Source of the DNA: DATCLS01 sp036563805
Lineage (GTDB): Bacteria > Actinomycetota > Acidimicrobiia > Acidimicrobiales > VFJN01
Direction of reading: 5' to 3'
Length of the DNA: 64,000 nt
NCBI GenBank assembly: GCA_036563805.1
Contig: DATCLS010000093.1
Location: 29,427-93,426, forward strand
The position numbers and the translations under genes are program-made. This document shows, one piece after another, positions 35,055 to 44,702 of the stretch. Positions within the stretch are counted from its first letter, which is position 1. Each line of letters opens with the position of its first letter. A model generated the notes under the pieces. The model was given only the letters and a program-made list of their open reading frames with translations. It searched no databases and was not told where the DNA came from.

Positions 35055-35060
35055 TAGCCT
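35055..35060 (+). promoter_or_regulatory. Leaderless -10 box of the MoxR gene
   Basis: TAGCCT followed by 7 nt (GAGGCGA) and ATG 35068, the same layout as the kinase gene promoter. Confidence 0.6.
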
Positions 35061-35067
35061 GAGGCGA

Positions 35068-36009
35068 ATGGCTGAGTCGACGCACCGCTTCGAGTCCGTC
35101 CCGGCCGTCCGCGACTCGTTGCGGAAGGTCGATTACCTGGCCGACGACGGCATCGCCGGCGTCGTGTACCTGGCCGACCGGCTCGGCAAGCCGGTGCTGG
35201 TCGAGGGCCCGGCGGGTACAGGCAAGACGCAGCTGGCCAAGTCGGTGTCGGAGATCACGGGCGCCCGGCTCATCCGCCTCCAGTGCTACGAGGGGCTCGA
35301 CGAGTCCAAGGCGCTGTACGAGTGGAACTACAAGAAGCAGCTCCTCCGGATCCAGGCCGAGCGCAACGACGGCGCCACCTGGTCCGAGATCGAGGACGAC
35401 ATCTTCTCCGAGGACTTCCTGCTCACCCGGCCGCTGCTGGAGGCGATCCGGGCCGAGGAACCGGTCGTCCTGCTGGTGGACGAGGTCGACCGGGTCGAGG
35501 TCGAGACCGAGGCGCTGCTGCTCGAGGTGCTGTCCGACTACCAGGTGTCGATCCCCGAGTTGGGCACGGTGACGGCGGCGCAGGTGCCGCTGGTGTTCCT
35601 GACCTCCAACAACACGCGCGAGCTGTCGGAGGCGCTCAAGCGGCGGTGCCTGTTCCTGCACGTCGATTACCCTGACCTCGAGCGCGAGCGCGAGATCGTG
35701 CTAGCCAAGGTCCCGGGCATCACCGAGAACCTGGCCGACCAGGTGGCGCGGATCGTGCGCTCGATCCGTCAGCTCGAGCTGAAGAAGCCGCCGTCGGTGT
35801 CCGAGACGATCGACTGGGCCCGCACGCTGTTGCTGCTCGGCGTCGAGCAGGTGGACGCCGCCACCGCCACCGGGACCGCCAACATCCTGCTGAAGTACAA
35901 GAGCGACATCGCGAAGGCGGTCAAGGAGCTGGAGCAGGACTCCTCGCTCAACGCCGGCGCCGGCGGCGCCGGCGCGGCGCCGGCCAAGCCCTGGCAGCGC
36001 AGTGGCTGA
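35068..36009 (+). CDS. MoxR-family AAA+ ATPase
   Basis: 313 residues. Walker A GPAGTGKTQLAKS, Walker B VVLLVDEVDRVEVETEALLL, sensor-1 region VFLTSNNTRELSEALKRRC. This is the MoxR class, which works with von Willebrand A proteins as chaperones for assembling or metallating enzyme complexes. The stop overlaps the VWA gene start by 8 bp, forming the classic MoxR-VWA pair. The client enzyme is not in the immediate neighbourhood. The Gly/Ala-rich C-terminus may be flexible. Confidence 0.93.
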   Translation: MAESTHRFESVPAVRDSLRKVDYLADDGIAGVVYLADRLGKPVLVEGPAGTGKTQLAKSVSEITGARLIRLQCYEGLDESKALYEWNYKKQLLRIQAERNDGATWSEIEDDIFSEDFLLTRPLLEAIRAEEPVVLLVDEVDRVEVETEALLLEVLSDYQVSIPELGTVTAAQVPLVFLTSNNTRELSEALKRRCLFLHVDYPDLEREREIVLAKVPGITENLADQVARIVRSIRQLELKKPPSVSETIDWARTLLLLGVEQVDAATATGTANILLKYKSDIAKAVKELEQDSSLNAGAGGAGAAPAKPWQRSG

Positions 36010-37513
36010 TCCCGGCGAGCTGGTCGGCGGCAACGGGGGCGGCACCGACCTGGCCTCGGTCGGCGCCGGCGTGGCGCTGACCGAGCTGCTGTCGGGCTTC
36101 ATCGCCGAGCTGCGGACCGCCGGGCTGCCGGTCAGCCTCACCGAGAACCTCGACGCCATGGCCGCGGTCCAGCACATCCCGCTCGAGGACCGCGAGGCGT
36201 TCAAGTACGCCCTGGCGGCCACGCTCGTGAAGAGCGCGTCGCACTGGCGGGTCTTCGAGACCGTGTTTGAGGTCTACTTCTCGCTGCGGGGGCGCGAGTA
36301 CGCGCTCACCGAGGAGCAGGCCGAGCTCATGGCGGACCTCGAGGACCTGCTCGAGCAGATGCCGGGCGAGCAGGGCGACCAGCGGGGCGCCGGCGGCATG
36401 GGCGACTCGATGACGCCCGAGCAGCTGGCCGCGATGCTGTTCCGGGCGCTGCAGCAGGGCAACGACGCCATGCTCAAGGCCGTCGCCCGCCAGGCCGTGC
36501 GGCGCTACGCCGGCATGGAGCCGGGCCGGCCCGTGGGCGGCACGTACTACCTGTACCGGACGCTGCGGAACCTCGACCTCGACGACGTCCTCGACCGGCT
36601 CATGCAGCAGACCCGCGAGGAGTCGCCCGACCTGACGCCCCTCGAGGAGCGGCTGGAGCGCGACGAGTACGAGGCCCGCATCGACCAGCTCCGCAAGGAG
36701 ATCGAGGCCGAGATCCGCCGGCGGCTGGTGGCCGACCGGGGCGTCGACGCCATGGCCCGGACGCTGCGCAAGCCGCTCCCCGAGGACGTCGACTTCATGC
36801 ACGCCTCCCGCGAGGAGATGGCGTCGCTGCGCAAGGCGATCTACCCGCTGACCCGCAAGCTGGCCGTCCGGCTCGCCCGCAAGCGGCGCCACGGGCGCAA
36901 GGGGCCGCTCGACTTCCGCTCGACCGTGCGGCACTCGCTGTCGACCGGCGGCGTGCCGGTCGAGCCTCGGTTCCGCTACCCGCGACCCTCGAAGCCGGAG
37001 ATCTTCGTGGTGGCCGACATCTCGGGGTCGGTGGCCGCCTTCGCCCGGTTCACGCTCCACCTGGTGTACGCCATCAGCCACCAGTTCTCGAAGGTGCGGT
37101 CGTTCGTGTTCATCGACGGCATCGACGAGGTCACGCACATGTTCGAGAACGTCGAGGACATCGGCGAGGCCGTCCACCGGGTCAACACCGAGGCCGACGT
37201 GATCTGGGTCGACGGCCACTCGGACTACGGCCACGCCTTCGAGGTGTTCTGGCAGCGGTGGGGCCGCGACGTCGGACCCAAGACGACGGTCCTGCTCCTG
37301 GGCGACGCCCGGAACAACTACCACGCCTCCCAGTCGTGGGTGCTGAAGGAGATGCAGCACAAGGCCCGCCACGTCTACTGGCTCAACCCCGAGCCCCGCA
37401 GCTACTGGGACACCGGCGACTCGATCATCGGCGAGTACGCCACGTTCTGCGACGGCACGTTCGAGTGCCGCAACCTCCGCCAGCTCGAGCGCTTCGTGGA
37501 CAACCTCGTCTAG
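36002..37513 (+). CDS. VWA-domain protein (CoxE-like), partner of MoxR
   Basis: 503 residues. An N-terminal helical segment (AVQHIPLEDREAFKYALAAT) precedes a charged middle region, and the C-terminal ~200 residues are a VWA domain with an intact MIDAS motif: DISGSVAAF, later VDGHSDYG and LLLGDARNN. It resembles CoxE-type VWA proteins that act with MoxR ATPases. The GTG at 36002 overlaps the MoxR stop, so the two are co-translated. Confidence 0.9.
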   Translation: MADPGELVGGNGGGTDLASVGAGVALTELLSGFIAELRTAGLPVSLTENLDAMAAVQHIPLEDREAFKYALAATLVKSASHWRVFETVFEVYFSLRGREYALTEEQAELMADLEDLLEQMPGEQGDQRGAGGMGDSMTPEQLAAMLFRALQQGNDAMLKAVARQAVRRYAGMEPGRPVGGTYYLYRTLRNLDLDDVLDRLMQQTREESPDLTPLEERLERDEYEARIDQLRKEIEAEIRRRLVADRGVDAMARTLRKPLPEDVDFMHASREEMASLRKAIYPLTRKLAVRLARKRRHGRKGPLDFRSTVRHSLSTGGVPVEPRFRYPRPSKPEIFVVADISGSVAAFARFTLHLVYAISHQFSKVRSFVFIDGIDEVTHMFENVEDIGEAVHRVNTEADVIWVDGHSDYGHAFEVFWQRWGRDVGPKTTVLLLGDARNNYHASQSWVLKEMQHKARHVYWLNPEPRSYWDTGDSIIGEYATFCDGTFECRNLRQLERFVDNLV

Positions 37514-37605
37514 GGCCCGCGGCGGGCCCCGCCCCGGCTTGTATCGGCCGTCCGGGGAGTGGCAGTCTGCCGTCTGCTGTTGCTGCCGCAGCTGGGGAAA
37601 AACTC

Positions 37606-38259
37606 GTGACCACCCTCGCTCATCTCGGACTCCCGCGCCTTCGTGACCTCGCCCGCCAAGCGGTGCCCCACGCCGTCGAGTCGTCGCTGATCCCGCTCGT
37701 CCTGTTCTACGGGACGCTCCGGCTGATGGGGGTGTGGGCGGCGCTGCTGGCGTCGCTGGGCTGGTGCTACGTGGGCCTGGGTCGGCGCGTCGTGACCAGG
37801 CAGAAGCTGCCCGGCCTGCTCGTGCTCGCCGCCCTGGGCCTGACGGCCCGGACGGTCATCGCCTTCGCCAGCGGCAGCGTGTTCGTGTACTTCCTGCAGC
37901 CGACGCTCACGACGGTGGCGGTGGCCGGGGCGTTCCTGCTCTCGGTCCCGGCCGGCTGCCCGCTGGCCAAGCGGCTGGCGACCGACCTGTTCCCGCTGCC
38001 CGACTCGCTGCTGGCCCGGCCCGCCGTCGAGCGCATCTTCGCCCGCATCACGCTGCTGTGGGGGGCGATCAACCTGCTCAACGCCGCGGTCACGCTGGCG
38101 TTGCTGCTGCTCGTGCCGCTCGAGACCTACGTGCTGTCGAAGGCGGCGATCACGGCCGTGGTCACCGTGTCCGGCGTGCTGCTGTCGACCTGGTGGTTCA
38201 CTCGGGCCGTGCGCACGCCCGACGCCGAGGCCGTCGCGCCGGTGCCGGCCGCGGCCTGA
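37606..38259 (+). CDS. VC0807-like integral membrane protein
   Basis: 217 residues with about five to six membrane helices; layout and motifs (LIPLVLFYGTLRLMGVWAAL, FLLSVPAGCPLAKRLATDLF, FARITLLWGAINLLNAAVTL) are those of the VC0807 / intracellular-septation-like family. Function unknown. GGGGA lies 9 nt before the GTG start. A strong terminator follows at 38337-38370. Confidence 0.75.
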   Translation: MTTLAHLGLPRLRDLARQAVPHAVESSLIPLVLFYGTLRLMGVWAALLASLGWCYVGLGRRVVTRQKLPGLLVLAALGLTARTVIAFASGSVFVYFLQPTLTTVAVAGAFLLSVPAGCPLAKRLATDLFPLPDSLLARPAVERIFARITLLWGAINLLNAAVTLALLLLVPLETYVLSKAAITAVVTVSGVLLSTWWFTRAVRTPDAEAVAPVPAAA

Positions 38260-38336
38260 CCCGCGGTTCCGCCACGTCCGCCCGCCGTGCCGGTGCCGAC
38301 CGGCGCGCCCGCCGCGCTGAGCCCGACCCCGACCTG

Positions 38337-38370
38337 ACGCCGCCCGTCGCCTGACCGGGCGGCGTTTCTT
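38337..38370 (+). terminator. Rho-independent terminator after the VC0807-like gene
   Basis: A perfect 10-bp stem ACGCCGCCCG / CGGGCGGCGT around a 9-nt loop, followed by TTCTT. It ends the transcript coming from the MoxR-VWA-VC0807 side and isolates the LacI operon. Confidence 0.8.
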
Positions 38371-38387
38371 GCGCGCCCCGGCGGCTC

Positions 38388-38501
38388 GCCGAACCCCCGG
38401 CCGGCCCCGAGATCGTCGAGGGAGTGGGCGCCGCCTGACGCCCTGCCGAACCCCCGGCCGGCCCCGAGATCGTCGAGGGGGTGGGCGCCGCCTGACGCCC
38501 T
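38388..38501. repeat. 57-bp tandem duplication
   Basis: The segment 38388-38444 is repeated at once at 38445-38501, differing at one base (GGGAG versus GGGGG). Each unit contains GATCGTCGAGGG and ends in GCCTGACGCCCT. It sits between the terminator and the lacI operators. The origin looks recent; no function is evident. Confidence 0.85.
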
Positions 38502-38505
38502 GCGG

Positions 38506-38519
38506 TGGAAGCGGTTCCA
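38506..38519. promoter_or_regulatory. LacI-type operator O1 upstream of the -35 box
   Basis: TGGAAGCGGTTCCA, a palindrome with one central mismatch and the CG centre typical of LacI-family sites. It abuts the -35 hexamer and is 58 bp (centre to centre) from the perfect operator downstream. Confidence 0.8.
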
Positions 38520-38548
38520 TTGACACTGCCTGAACGCCGGCGTATAAA
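38520..38548 (+). promoter_or_regulatory. Consensus promoter of the LacI-1 / sugar ABC operon
   Basis: TTGACA (38520-38525), a 17-bp spacer and TATAAA (38543-38548): a near-perfect housekeeping promoter, much the strongest in the window. It is bracketed by two LacI-type operators, so high potential expression is held by repression. Confidence 0.85.
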
Positions 38549-38562
38549 GCCGGTTAGCCGGT

Positions 38563-38578
38563 GTGGAAGCGCTTCCAC
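38563..38578. promoter_or_regulatory. LacI-type operator O2, perfect 16-bp palindrome
   Basis: GTGGAAGCGCTTCCAC, exactly self-complementary, about 15 bp downstream of the predicted transcription start. Binding here would block the polymerase; with O1 it permits DNA looping. Confidence 0.88.
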
Positions 38579-38634
38579 AGCGCCTTTCACGGGTCTGAAC
38601 CGGCACAGCCGGGCGAACAGAGAGAGAGGGGGCG

Positions 38635-39960
38635 GTGGTCACCATCGCGGATGTGGCGGCGTACGCCGGCGTGGGAGCCGGCACGGTCTCCCGGGTGCTG
38701 AACAACAGCCCCCGGGTCAGCGCCGAGACCCGCGCCCGTGTGCTCGCCGCCATCGAGGTCCTCGACTATCGGCCCAACCCGATGGCCCGGGGCCTGTCCC
38801 GGGGCCGGTGCCAGACGCTGGGGGCGGTCGTGCCGTTCTTCACCCACGCCTCGGCCGTCGAGCGGCTGCGGGGCGTGATGGCGGGGCTCGACGGCAGCCG
38901 CTACGACCTCGTGTTGTTCAACGTCGAGTCGCCGGTCCACCGGGACGAGCACCTGGCGTCGCTCACCCGCCGCGACCGGGCCGATGGCCTGCTGATCGTC
39001 TCGCTGCCGCCGCCGGCCGCCGACCTCGACCGCCTGGCGGCGGCGGGCGTCCCGGTTGTGCTCCTCGACGCCCGGGGCCACGGCGTGCCGGCGGTGGTGA
39101 CCGACGACGTCGAGGGCGGGCGCATCGCCACCCGCCACCTGCTCGAGCTGGGCCACGAGCGCATCGCCTTCATCGGCGACGACCCGGCCAACCCGTTCGG
39201 GTTCACCTCCAGCGCCGAGCGCGAGCGAGGCTACCGCGAGTCGCTGGCGGAGGCCGGGCTCGCCGAGCGGCCGGGCGACGTGGCCCACGGCCCCCACGTG
39301 CGGGAGGTGGCCCGCGAGCTGGCCGGCCAGCTGCTCGACCGGGGTGGCGAGGACGGCCGGCCGACGGCCGTGTTCGCGGCGTCCGACACCCAGGCCCTGG
39401 GCGTGCTGGAGGCGGCCCGGGCCCGGGGTATCCGGGTGCCGGAGGACCTGTCGGTCGTGGGGTTCGACGACATCGAGGTGTCGAGCTACGCGGGCCTGAC
39501 CACGGTCCGCCAGCCCCTGCGGGAGAGCGGCCGGAAGGCCATCGGGTTGCTGCTCGAGGCGCTGACGAGCGAGGAGCCGCCCCCACCGGAGGTCCACCAG
39601 CTGGGGCTGGAGCTCGTGGTGCGGTCGACGACCGCACCGCCGAAGGGCCGGCGGGGGAGGCGGCGGGCGGGCCGGAGCGCGGCCGCGGCCCGGGCGGACC
39701 GGCGGGCGGTCAAGCGGCGGGCGGCGGGCGCCGAGGGCCGGGCGAACGCCGAGGTCGCGTCGGGCGGCCCGGGCAGCCCGGGCCCGGGCGCCGAGGGCAG
39801 CGCCAGCCCGGCCGGCCAGGGCGGCTCGAGCTCGGGCGGCCGGAGCGGCCCGGGCCGGGGCGGCGGGCGCCGAGCCGGCGGCCGGCGGTCACGCGCCGAG
39901 GGCGGACCGGGCGCCGGGCGGGAGACGGCCCCGCCGCGGGAGGGGGACAGCGATGAGTGA
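38635..39960 (+). CDS. LacI-family repressor (LacI-1) with long basic C-terminal tail
   Basis: 441 residues. The N-terminal HTH is classic: TIADVAAYAGVGAGTVSRVL then YRPNPMARGLSRG (hinge). The periplasmic-binding-like sugar-sensing core runs to about residue 330 (VVTDDVEGGRIATRHLLELG, PTAVFAASDTQALGVLEAAR, VVGFDDIEVSSYAGLTTVRQ). The last ~105 residues are an unusual tail: first Arg/Ala-rich (GRRGRRRAGRS), then Gly/Ser/Pro-rich, then Arg/Gly-rich. It is the first gene of the ABC operon; the two palindromes around its promoter indicate autoregulation. The sugar effector is unknown. Confidence 0.93.
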   Translation: MVTIADVAAYAGVGAGTVSRVLNNSPRVSAETRARVLAAIEVLDYRPNPMARGLSRGRCQTLGAVVPFFTHASAVERLRGVMAGLDGSRYDLVLFNVESPVHRDEHLASLTRRDRADGLLIVSLPPPAADLDRLAAAGVPVVLLDARGHGVPAVVTDDVEGGRIATRHLLELGHERIAFIGDDPANPFGFTSSAERERGYRESLAEAGLAERPGDVAHGPHVREVARELAGQLLDRGGEDGRPTAVFAASDTQALGVLEAARARGIRVPEDLSVVGFDDIEVSSYAGLTTVRQPLRESGRKAIGLLLEALTSEEPPPPEVHQLGLELVVRSTTAPPKGRRGRRRAGRSAAAARADRRAVKRRAAGAEGRANAEVASGGPGSPGPGAEGSASPAGQGGSSSGGRSGPGRGGGRRAGGRRSRAEGGPGAGRETAPPREGDSDE

Positions 39961-39972
39961 CGGAGCGACGTG

Positions 39973-41217
<1,245 letters not shown>

Positions 41218-41284
41218 GAGCGGCCCGGCCGGGCGCGCCCGAGCGGCGACCGGTGGGCACAACCCGAAACAGAGGGAGGATCAC

Positions 41285-42559
41285 ATGCGATTCCGGCGAT
41301 GGACAGCGCTTCCGATCGTCGTCGCCCTGCTCGTGGCCGTTGGCGCGGCCTGCGGGGACGACGATGACGACGGCGGGTCGGTGACGGTGCTGAGCGCCAT
41401 GGAGCCCGAGGAGGCCCAGGCGCTCAACGACGTGCTCGAGGAGAACCTCGACGCCGACTACACGGCCGAGATCGAGGCCTCGGGCAACTTCGAGGAGCAG
41501 CTGCAGATCCGGTCCGAGGGCGGCGACCTCGACCTGGCCATGCTGCCCCAGCCGGGCGCGGTGGCCGACGCGGCCGAGAGCGGGGCCGTCTCGCTCGAGG
41601 ACCTGGGCTTCGACATCGACGAGCTGCGCGACACCTTCGGCGACGTGCTGATGGACCTCGTCGAGGTCGACGGCCAGCACTACGGCCTGCCGAGCAACGT
41701 CAACCTCAAGAGCATGATCTGGTACCCGGCCGACGACTTCGAGGAGGCCGGCTACGAGGTGCCCGAGACCTGGGACGACCTGATCGCGCTGAGCGACCAG
41801 ATCGTCGAGGACGGCGGCACGCCGTGGTGCGTCGGCTTCGAGGCCGAGGGCGCGACCGGCTGGCCGGCGACCGACTGGCTGGAGGACATCATGCTCCGGA
41901 CGGCCGGCGTCGACACGTACGACCAGTGGGTCGCCCACGAGATCCCGTTCAACGACGAGGCCGTGGTGGCCGCCGGTGAGCGGTTCGGCGAGATCATGTT
42001 CGGCGACGGCTACGTGCTCGGCGGGGCCGAGCAGACGCCCTCCATCGCCTTCGGTGACGCGCCGGCGCCGATGTTCGAGGAGGAGCCCGGCTGCTGGCTG
42101 CACCGGCAGGCCAACTTCATCAACGCCTTCTTCCCCGAGGACGCCGAGCCCAACGTCGACTACGACTGGTTCCCGTTCCCGGCGATCGACGAGCAGAACA
42201 CGCTGTTCGGCGGCGAGTTCCTGGTCGCCTACCGCGACACGCCCGAGATCCGCGACTTCATGGAGCAGTTCACGGACGTCGAGATCCAGTGCGCCCAGGG
42301 CGGCATCCAGGGCACGTCCCGCATCTCGCCGCACCCGGACGTCGAGAGCGACTGCTACGCCAACGAGATCCTCGGTGAGGCGTCCGAGTACCTGACCGAG
42401 CAGCTCCAGGCCGGCACGGCCCGGTTCGACGCCTCCGACCAGATGCCGCCCGAGGTCGGGTCCGGCAGCTTCTGGTCCGGGATGATGGACTACGTCCGCG
42501 GGGGCCCGGACTCCTTGCAGGGGGTCCTCGACGAGATCGAGTCGAGCTGGCCCTCGTGA
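41285..42559 (+). CDS. Sugar-binding lipoprotein of ABC operon 2
   Basis: 424 residues. Signal peptide with lipobox VGAAC (Cys23), followed by an acidic linker and a substrate-binding fold close to alpha-glucoside binding proteins: DLDLAMLPQPGAVADAAESG, YGLPSNVNLKSMIWYPADDF, GWPATDWLEDIMLRTAG, GSGSFWSGMMDYVRGG. AGAGGGAGG lies at ideal distance before the ATG, the best ribosome binding site in the operon, as expected for an abundant binding protein. Substrate class (di- or oligo-glucoside) is inferred from the family and the nearby GH1 enzyme. Confidence 0.93.
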   Translation: MRFRRWTALPIVVALLVAVGAACGDDDDDGGSVTVLSAMEPEEAQALNDVLEENLDADYTAEIEASGNFEEQLQIRSEGGDLDLAMLPQPGAVADAAESGAVSLEDLGFDIDELRDTFGDVLMDLVEVDGQHYGLPSNVNLKSMIWYPADDFEEAGYEVPETWDDLIALSDQIVEDGGTPWCVGFEAEGATGWPATDWLEDIMLRTAGVDTYDQWVAHEIPFNDEAVVAAGERFGEIMFGDGYVLGGAEQTPSIAFGDAPAPMFEEEPGCWLHRQANFINAFFPEDAEPNVDYDWFPFPAIDEQNTLFGGEFLVAYRDTPEIRDFMEQFTDVEIQCAQGGIQGTSRISPHPDVESDCYANEILGEASEYLTEQLQAGTARFDASDQMPPEVGSGSFWSGMMDYVRGGPDSLQGVLDEIESSWPS

Positions 42560-42573
42560 GACGGGTGTGAGCG

Positions 42574-43746
42574 ATGACTGATCCCGTGGACCAGCTCTCG
42601 GCTCCCGCGGAGCAGTCGACCGCCGAGGGGGAGGGGCCCGCGGGCCCCTCCCCGGCGGGGCGGGACGTCGCCGTCCTGTCGGTGCTGCGGGTGGTCGCCA
42701 TGGTGGTGATCCCCGTGGCGGCGTTCGCCGGCCTCTGGTGGGTGTTCGACTTCCTGCGGGACGCGGACGCCAACCGCCTGGTGCTGGTGGCCGTCGCCAT
42801 CGCGGTCGGCGTCGTCGGCGTCTTCCTCCTGTTCTGGGGGATGAACGCCGTGGTCGACCGCCTCCCCGCCCGCTACCGCGAGGGCGTGCGGCCCTACGTG
42901 TTCGTCGGGCCCGCCCTGGTGATGCTGGCGGTGTTCCTCGTGTATCCCGTGATCAACACGGTGATCGTGAGCTTCGGCGACCGGCACGGCGACGGCTTCG
43001 TCGGGCTCGACAACTACGAGTTCGTGTTCACCGACGAGAGCATGCTGCGGTCGCTCCGCAACACGGCCGGCTGGGTCATCCTGGTCCCGCTCGTCGCCGT
43101 GAGCGTCGGGCTCGTGTTCGCCACGCTGGCCGACCGGCTCCGGCGGGGCGAGGCGGTGGCCAAGTCGGTGATCTTCCTGCCGATGGCCATCTCGTTCGTC
43201 GGCGCCGCCGTCGTCTGGCGGCTGATCTACAGCTTCCGGCCCGCCGGCTTCGGCACGAACATCGGCCTGCTCAACGGCATCTGGATGGGCCTGGGCAACG
43301 ACCCGGTCCCGTGGCTCGACAAGCAGCCATGGAACAACCTGCTGCTCATGGTGATCATGGTCTGGATGCAGACCGGGTTCGCCATGGTCGTGCTGTCGGC
43401 CGCCATCAAGGCGATCCCCGACGAGATCATCGAGGCGGCCCGCATCGACGGGGCCTCGGAGTTCCAGGTCTTCCGCCAGATCATCGTGCCCAGCATCCGG
43501 CCCACGATCGTGGTCGTGGCCACCTACATGATCATCAACGCGATGAAGGTCTTCGACATCGTGTTCGTGATGGGCAACGCGGAGACCAACGGCACCGAGG
43601 TCGTGGCCGAGCGCATGATCCGGTGGTTCTTCATCAGCAACCACGACGGCCGCGGCGCCGCGATCGCGGTCGTCTTGTTCCTGGCCGTCATCCCGGTGAT
43701 GGTCTGGAACGTCCGGCGCTTCCGCGAGCAGGAGGCGGTGCGATGA
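42574..43746 (+). CDS. Sugar ABC transporter permease, MalF/AglF type (operon 2)
   Basis: 390 residues with eight membrane helices: two extra at the N-terminus (LRVVAMVVIPVAAFAGLWWV, LVLVAVAIAVGVVGVFLLFW) before the standard six. EAA loop DEIIEAARIDGASEFQVFRQ. It starts 15 nt after the binding-protein stop and overlaps the next permease (ATGA). A perfect 26-bp inverted repeat lies within codons 19-27. Confidence 0.93.
   Translation: MTDPVDQLSAPAEQSTAEGEGPAGPSPAGRDVAVLSVLRVVAMVVIPVAAFAGLWWVFDFLRDADANRLVLVAVAIAVGVVGVFLLFWGMNAVVDRLPARYREGVRPYVFVGPALVMLAVFLVYPVINTVIVSFGDRHGDGFVGLDNYEFVFTDESMLRSLRNTAGWVILVPLVAVSVGLVFATLADRLRRGEAVAKSVIFLPMAISFVGAAVVWRLIYSFRPAGFGTNIGLLNGIWMGLGNDPVPWLDKQPWNNLLLMVIMVWMQTGFAMVVLSAAIKAIPDEIIEAARIDGASEFQVFRQIIVPSIRPTIVVVATYMIINAMKVFDIVFVMGNAETNGTEVVAERMIRWFFISNHDGRGAAIAVVLFLAVIPVMVWNVRRFREQEAVR
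42628..42653. repeat. Perfect 26-bp inverted repeat at the 5' end of the permease gene
   Basis: Left arm GGGGAGGGGCCCG and right arm CGGGCCCCTCCCC are exact reverse complements with no spacer, so in RNA this would fold into a very stable hairpin. It lies 69-94 bp downstream of the binding-protein stop codon and inside the permease coding sequence. It may slow 3' exonucleases and so favour the binding-protein mRNA. Confidence 0.7.
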
Positions 43747-44702
43747 GCCTCACAGCCCCCATCGACGAGGTCGACCTCGAGGCCGAGGAGGCGGCGGAGG
43801 GACCCCGGACCGAGACGGTCGGCGTCCGCCAGGGCGGGTGGTTCGTGCGGATCACGATCCTGGTCGTGGCCGTGATCTGGCTGATCCCGACGCTCGGTGT
43901 GCTGGTCAGCTCGTTCCGACCCGAGGAACTGGTCGACTCCACCGGCTGGTGGACCGCGCTCGGCCACCCGTTCCGCGCCGGTGAGTGGACGCTGGAGAAC
44001 TACCGCGCGGCGCTGGACCAGGAGGAGTTCAGCAACGCCTTCCTCAACAGCGTGGCGGTGGCCGTCCCGGCGACCGTGATCCCGATCACGATCGCCGCCT
44101 TCGCGGCCTACGCCTTCTCGTGGATGGAGTTCCGGGGCCGGCAGGTGCTGTTCGTGGCCGTGGTCGGGCTCATGGTGGTGCCGCTGCAGATGGCGCTGAT
44201 CCCCATCCTGCGGTTGTACACGAGCGGGGCCCGCATAGCCGGCATCCCCATCTTCCCGGACCTCGACCTCAACGGGACGTTCCTCGGGGTGTGGCTGGCC
44301 CACGCCGCCTTCGGCCTGCCGCTGGCCACCTACCTGCTGCGCAACTACATCGGCGCCCTGCCGTCGTCGATCATCGAGTCGGCGAAGATCGACGGGGCCG
44401 ACCACTTCCGCATCTTCTGGCGGCTGGTCGTGCCGCTGTCGGTGCCGGCCCTGGCGTCGTTCGCCATCTTCCAGTTCCTGTGGGTGTGGAACGACCTGCT
44501 GGTCTCCTACATCTTCCTCGGGGGGACGCGGGAGAACCGGGTGCTGACGATCACGCTGGCCAACCTGGTCGGCGCCAAGGGCGAGGACTGGCACCTGCTC
44601 ACCGCGGCCGCGTTCATCTCCATGGCGCTGCCGCTGGCGGTGTTCTTCTCGCTGCAGCGCTACTTCATCCGCGGCCTGACCGCCGGGGCGGTGAAGGGAT
44701 GA
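43743..44702 (+). CDS. Sugar ABC transporter permease, MalG/AglG type (operon 2)
   Basis: 319 residues with six membrane helices (ITILVVAVIWLIPTLGVLVS first), EAA loop SSIIESAKIDGADHFRIFWR and the typical ending RYFIRGLTAGAVKG. ATG overlaps the upstream stop; its own stop overlaps the next ATG (GGGATGAG). The junction sequence is nearly identical to that of the MalG-type gene in operon 1. Confidence 0.94.
   Translation: MSLTAPIDEVDLEAEEAAEGPRTETVGVRQGGWFVRITILVVAVIWLIPTLGVLVSSFRPEELVDSTGWWTALGHPFRAGEWTLENYRAALDQEEFSNAFLNSVAVAVPATVIPITIAAFAAYAFSWMEFRGRQVLFVAVVGLMVVPLQMALIPILRLYTSGARIAGIPIFPDLDLNGTFLGVWLAHAAFGLPLATYLLRNYIGALPSSIIESAKIDGADHFRIFWRLVVPLSVPALASFAIFQFLWVWNDLLVSYIFLGGTRENRVLTITLANLVGAKGEDWHLLTAAAFISMALPLAVFFSLQRYFIRGLTAGAVKG

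Noticed and set aside
32599..35661. A 1020-codon minus-strand open frame across helD and moxR
   Set aside because: It is antisense to well-supported helicase and ATPase genes and has no recognisable motif. The PIN relic in the same area is in a different frame.
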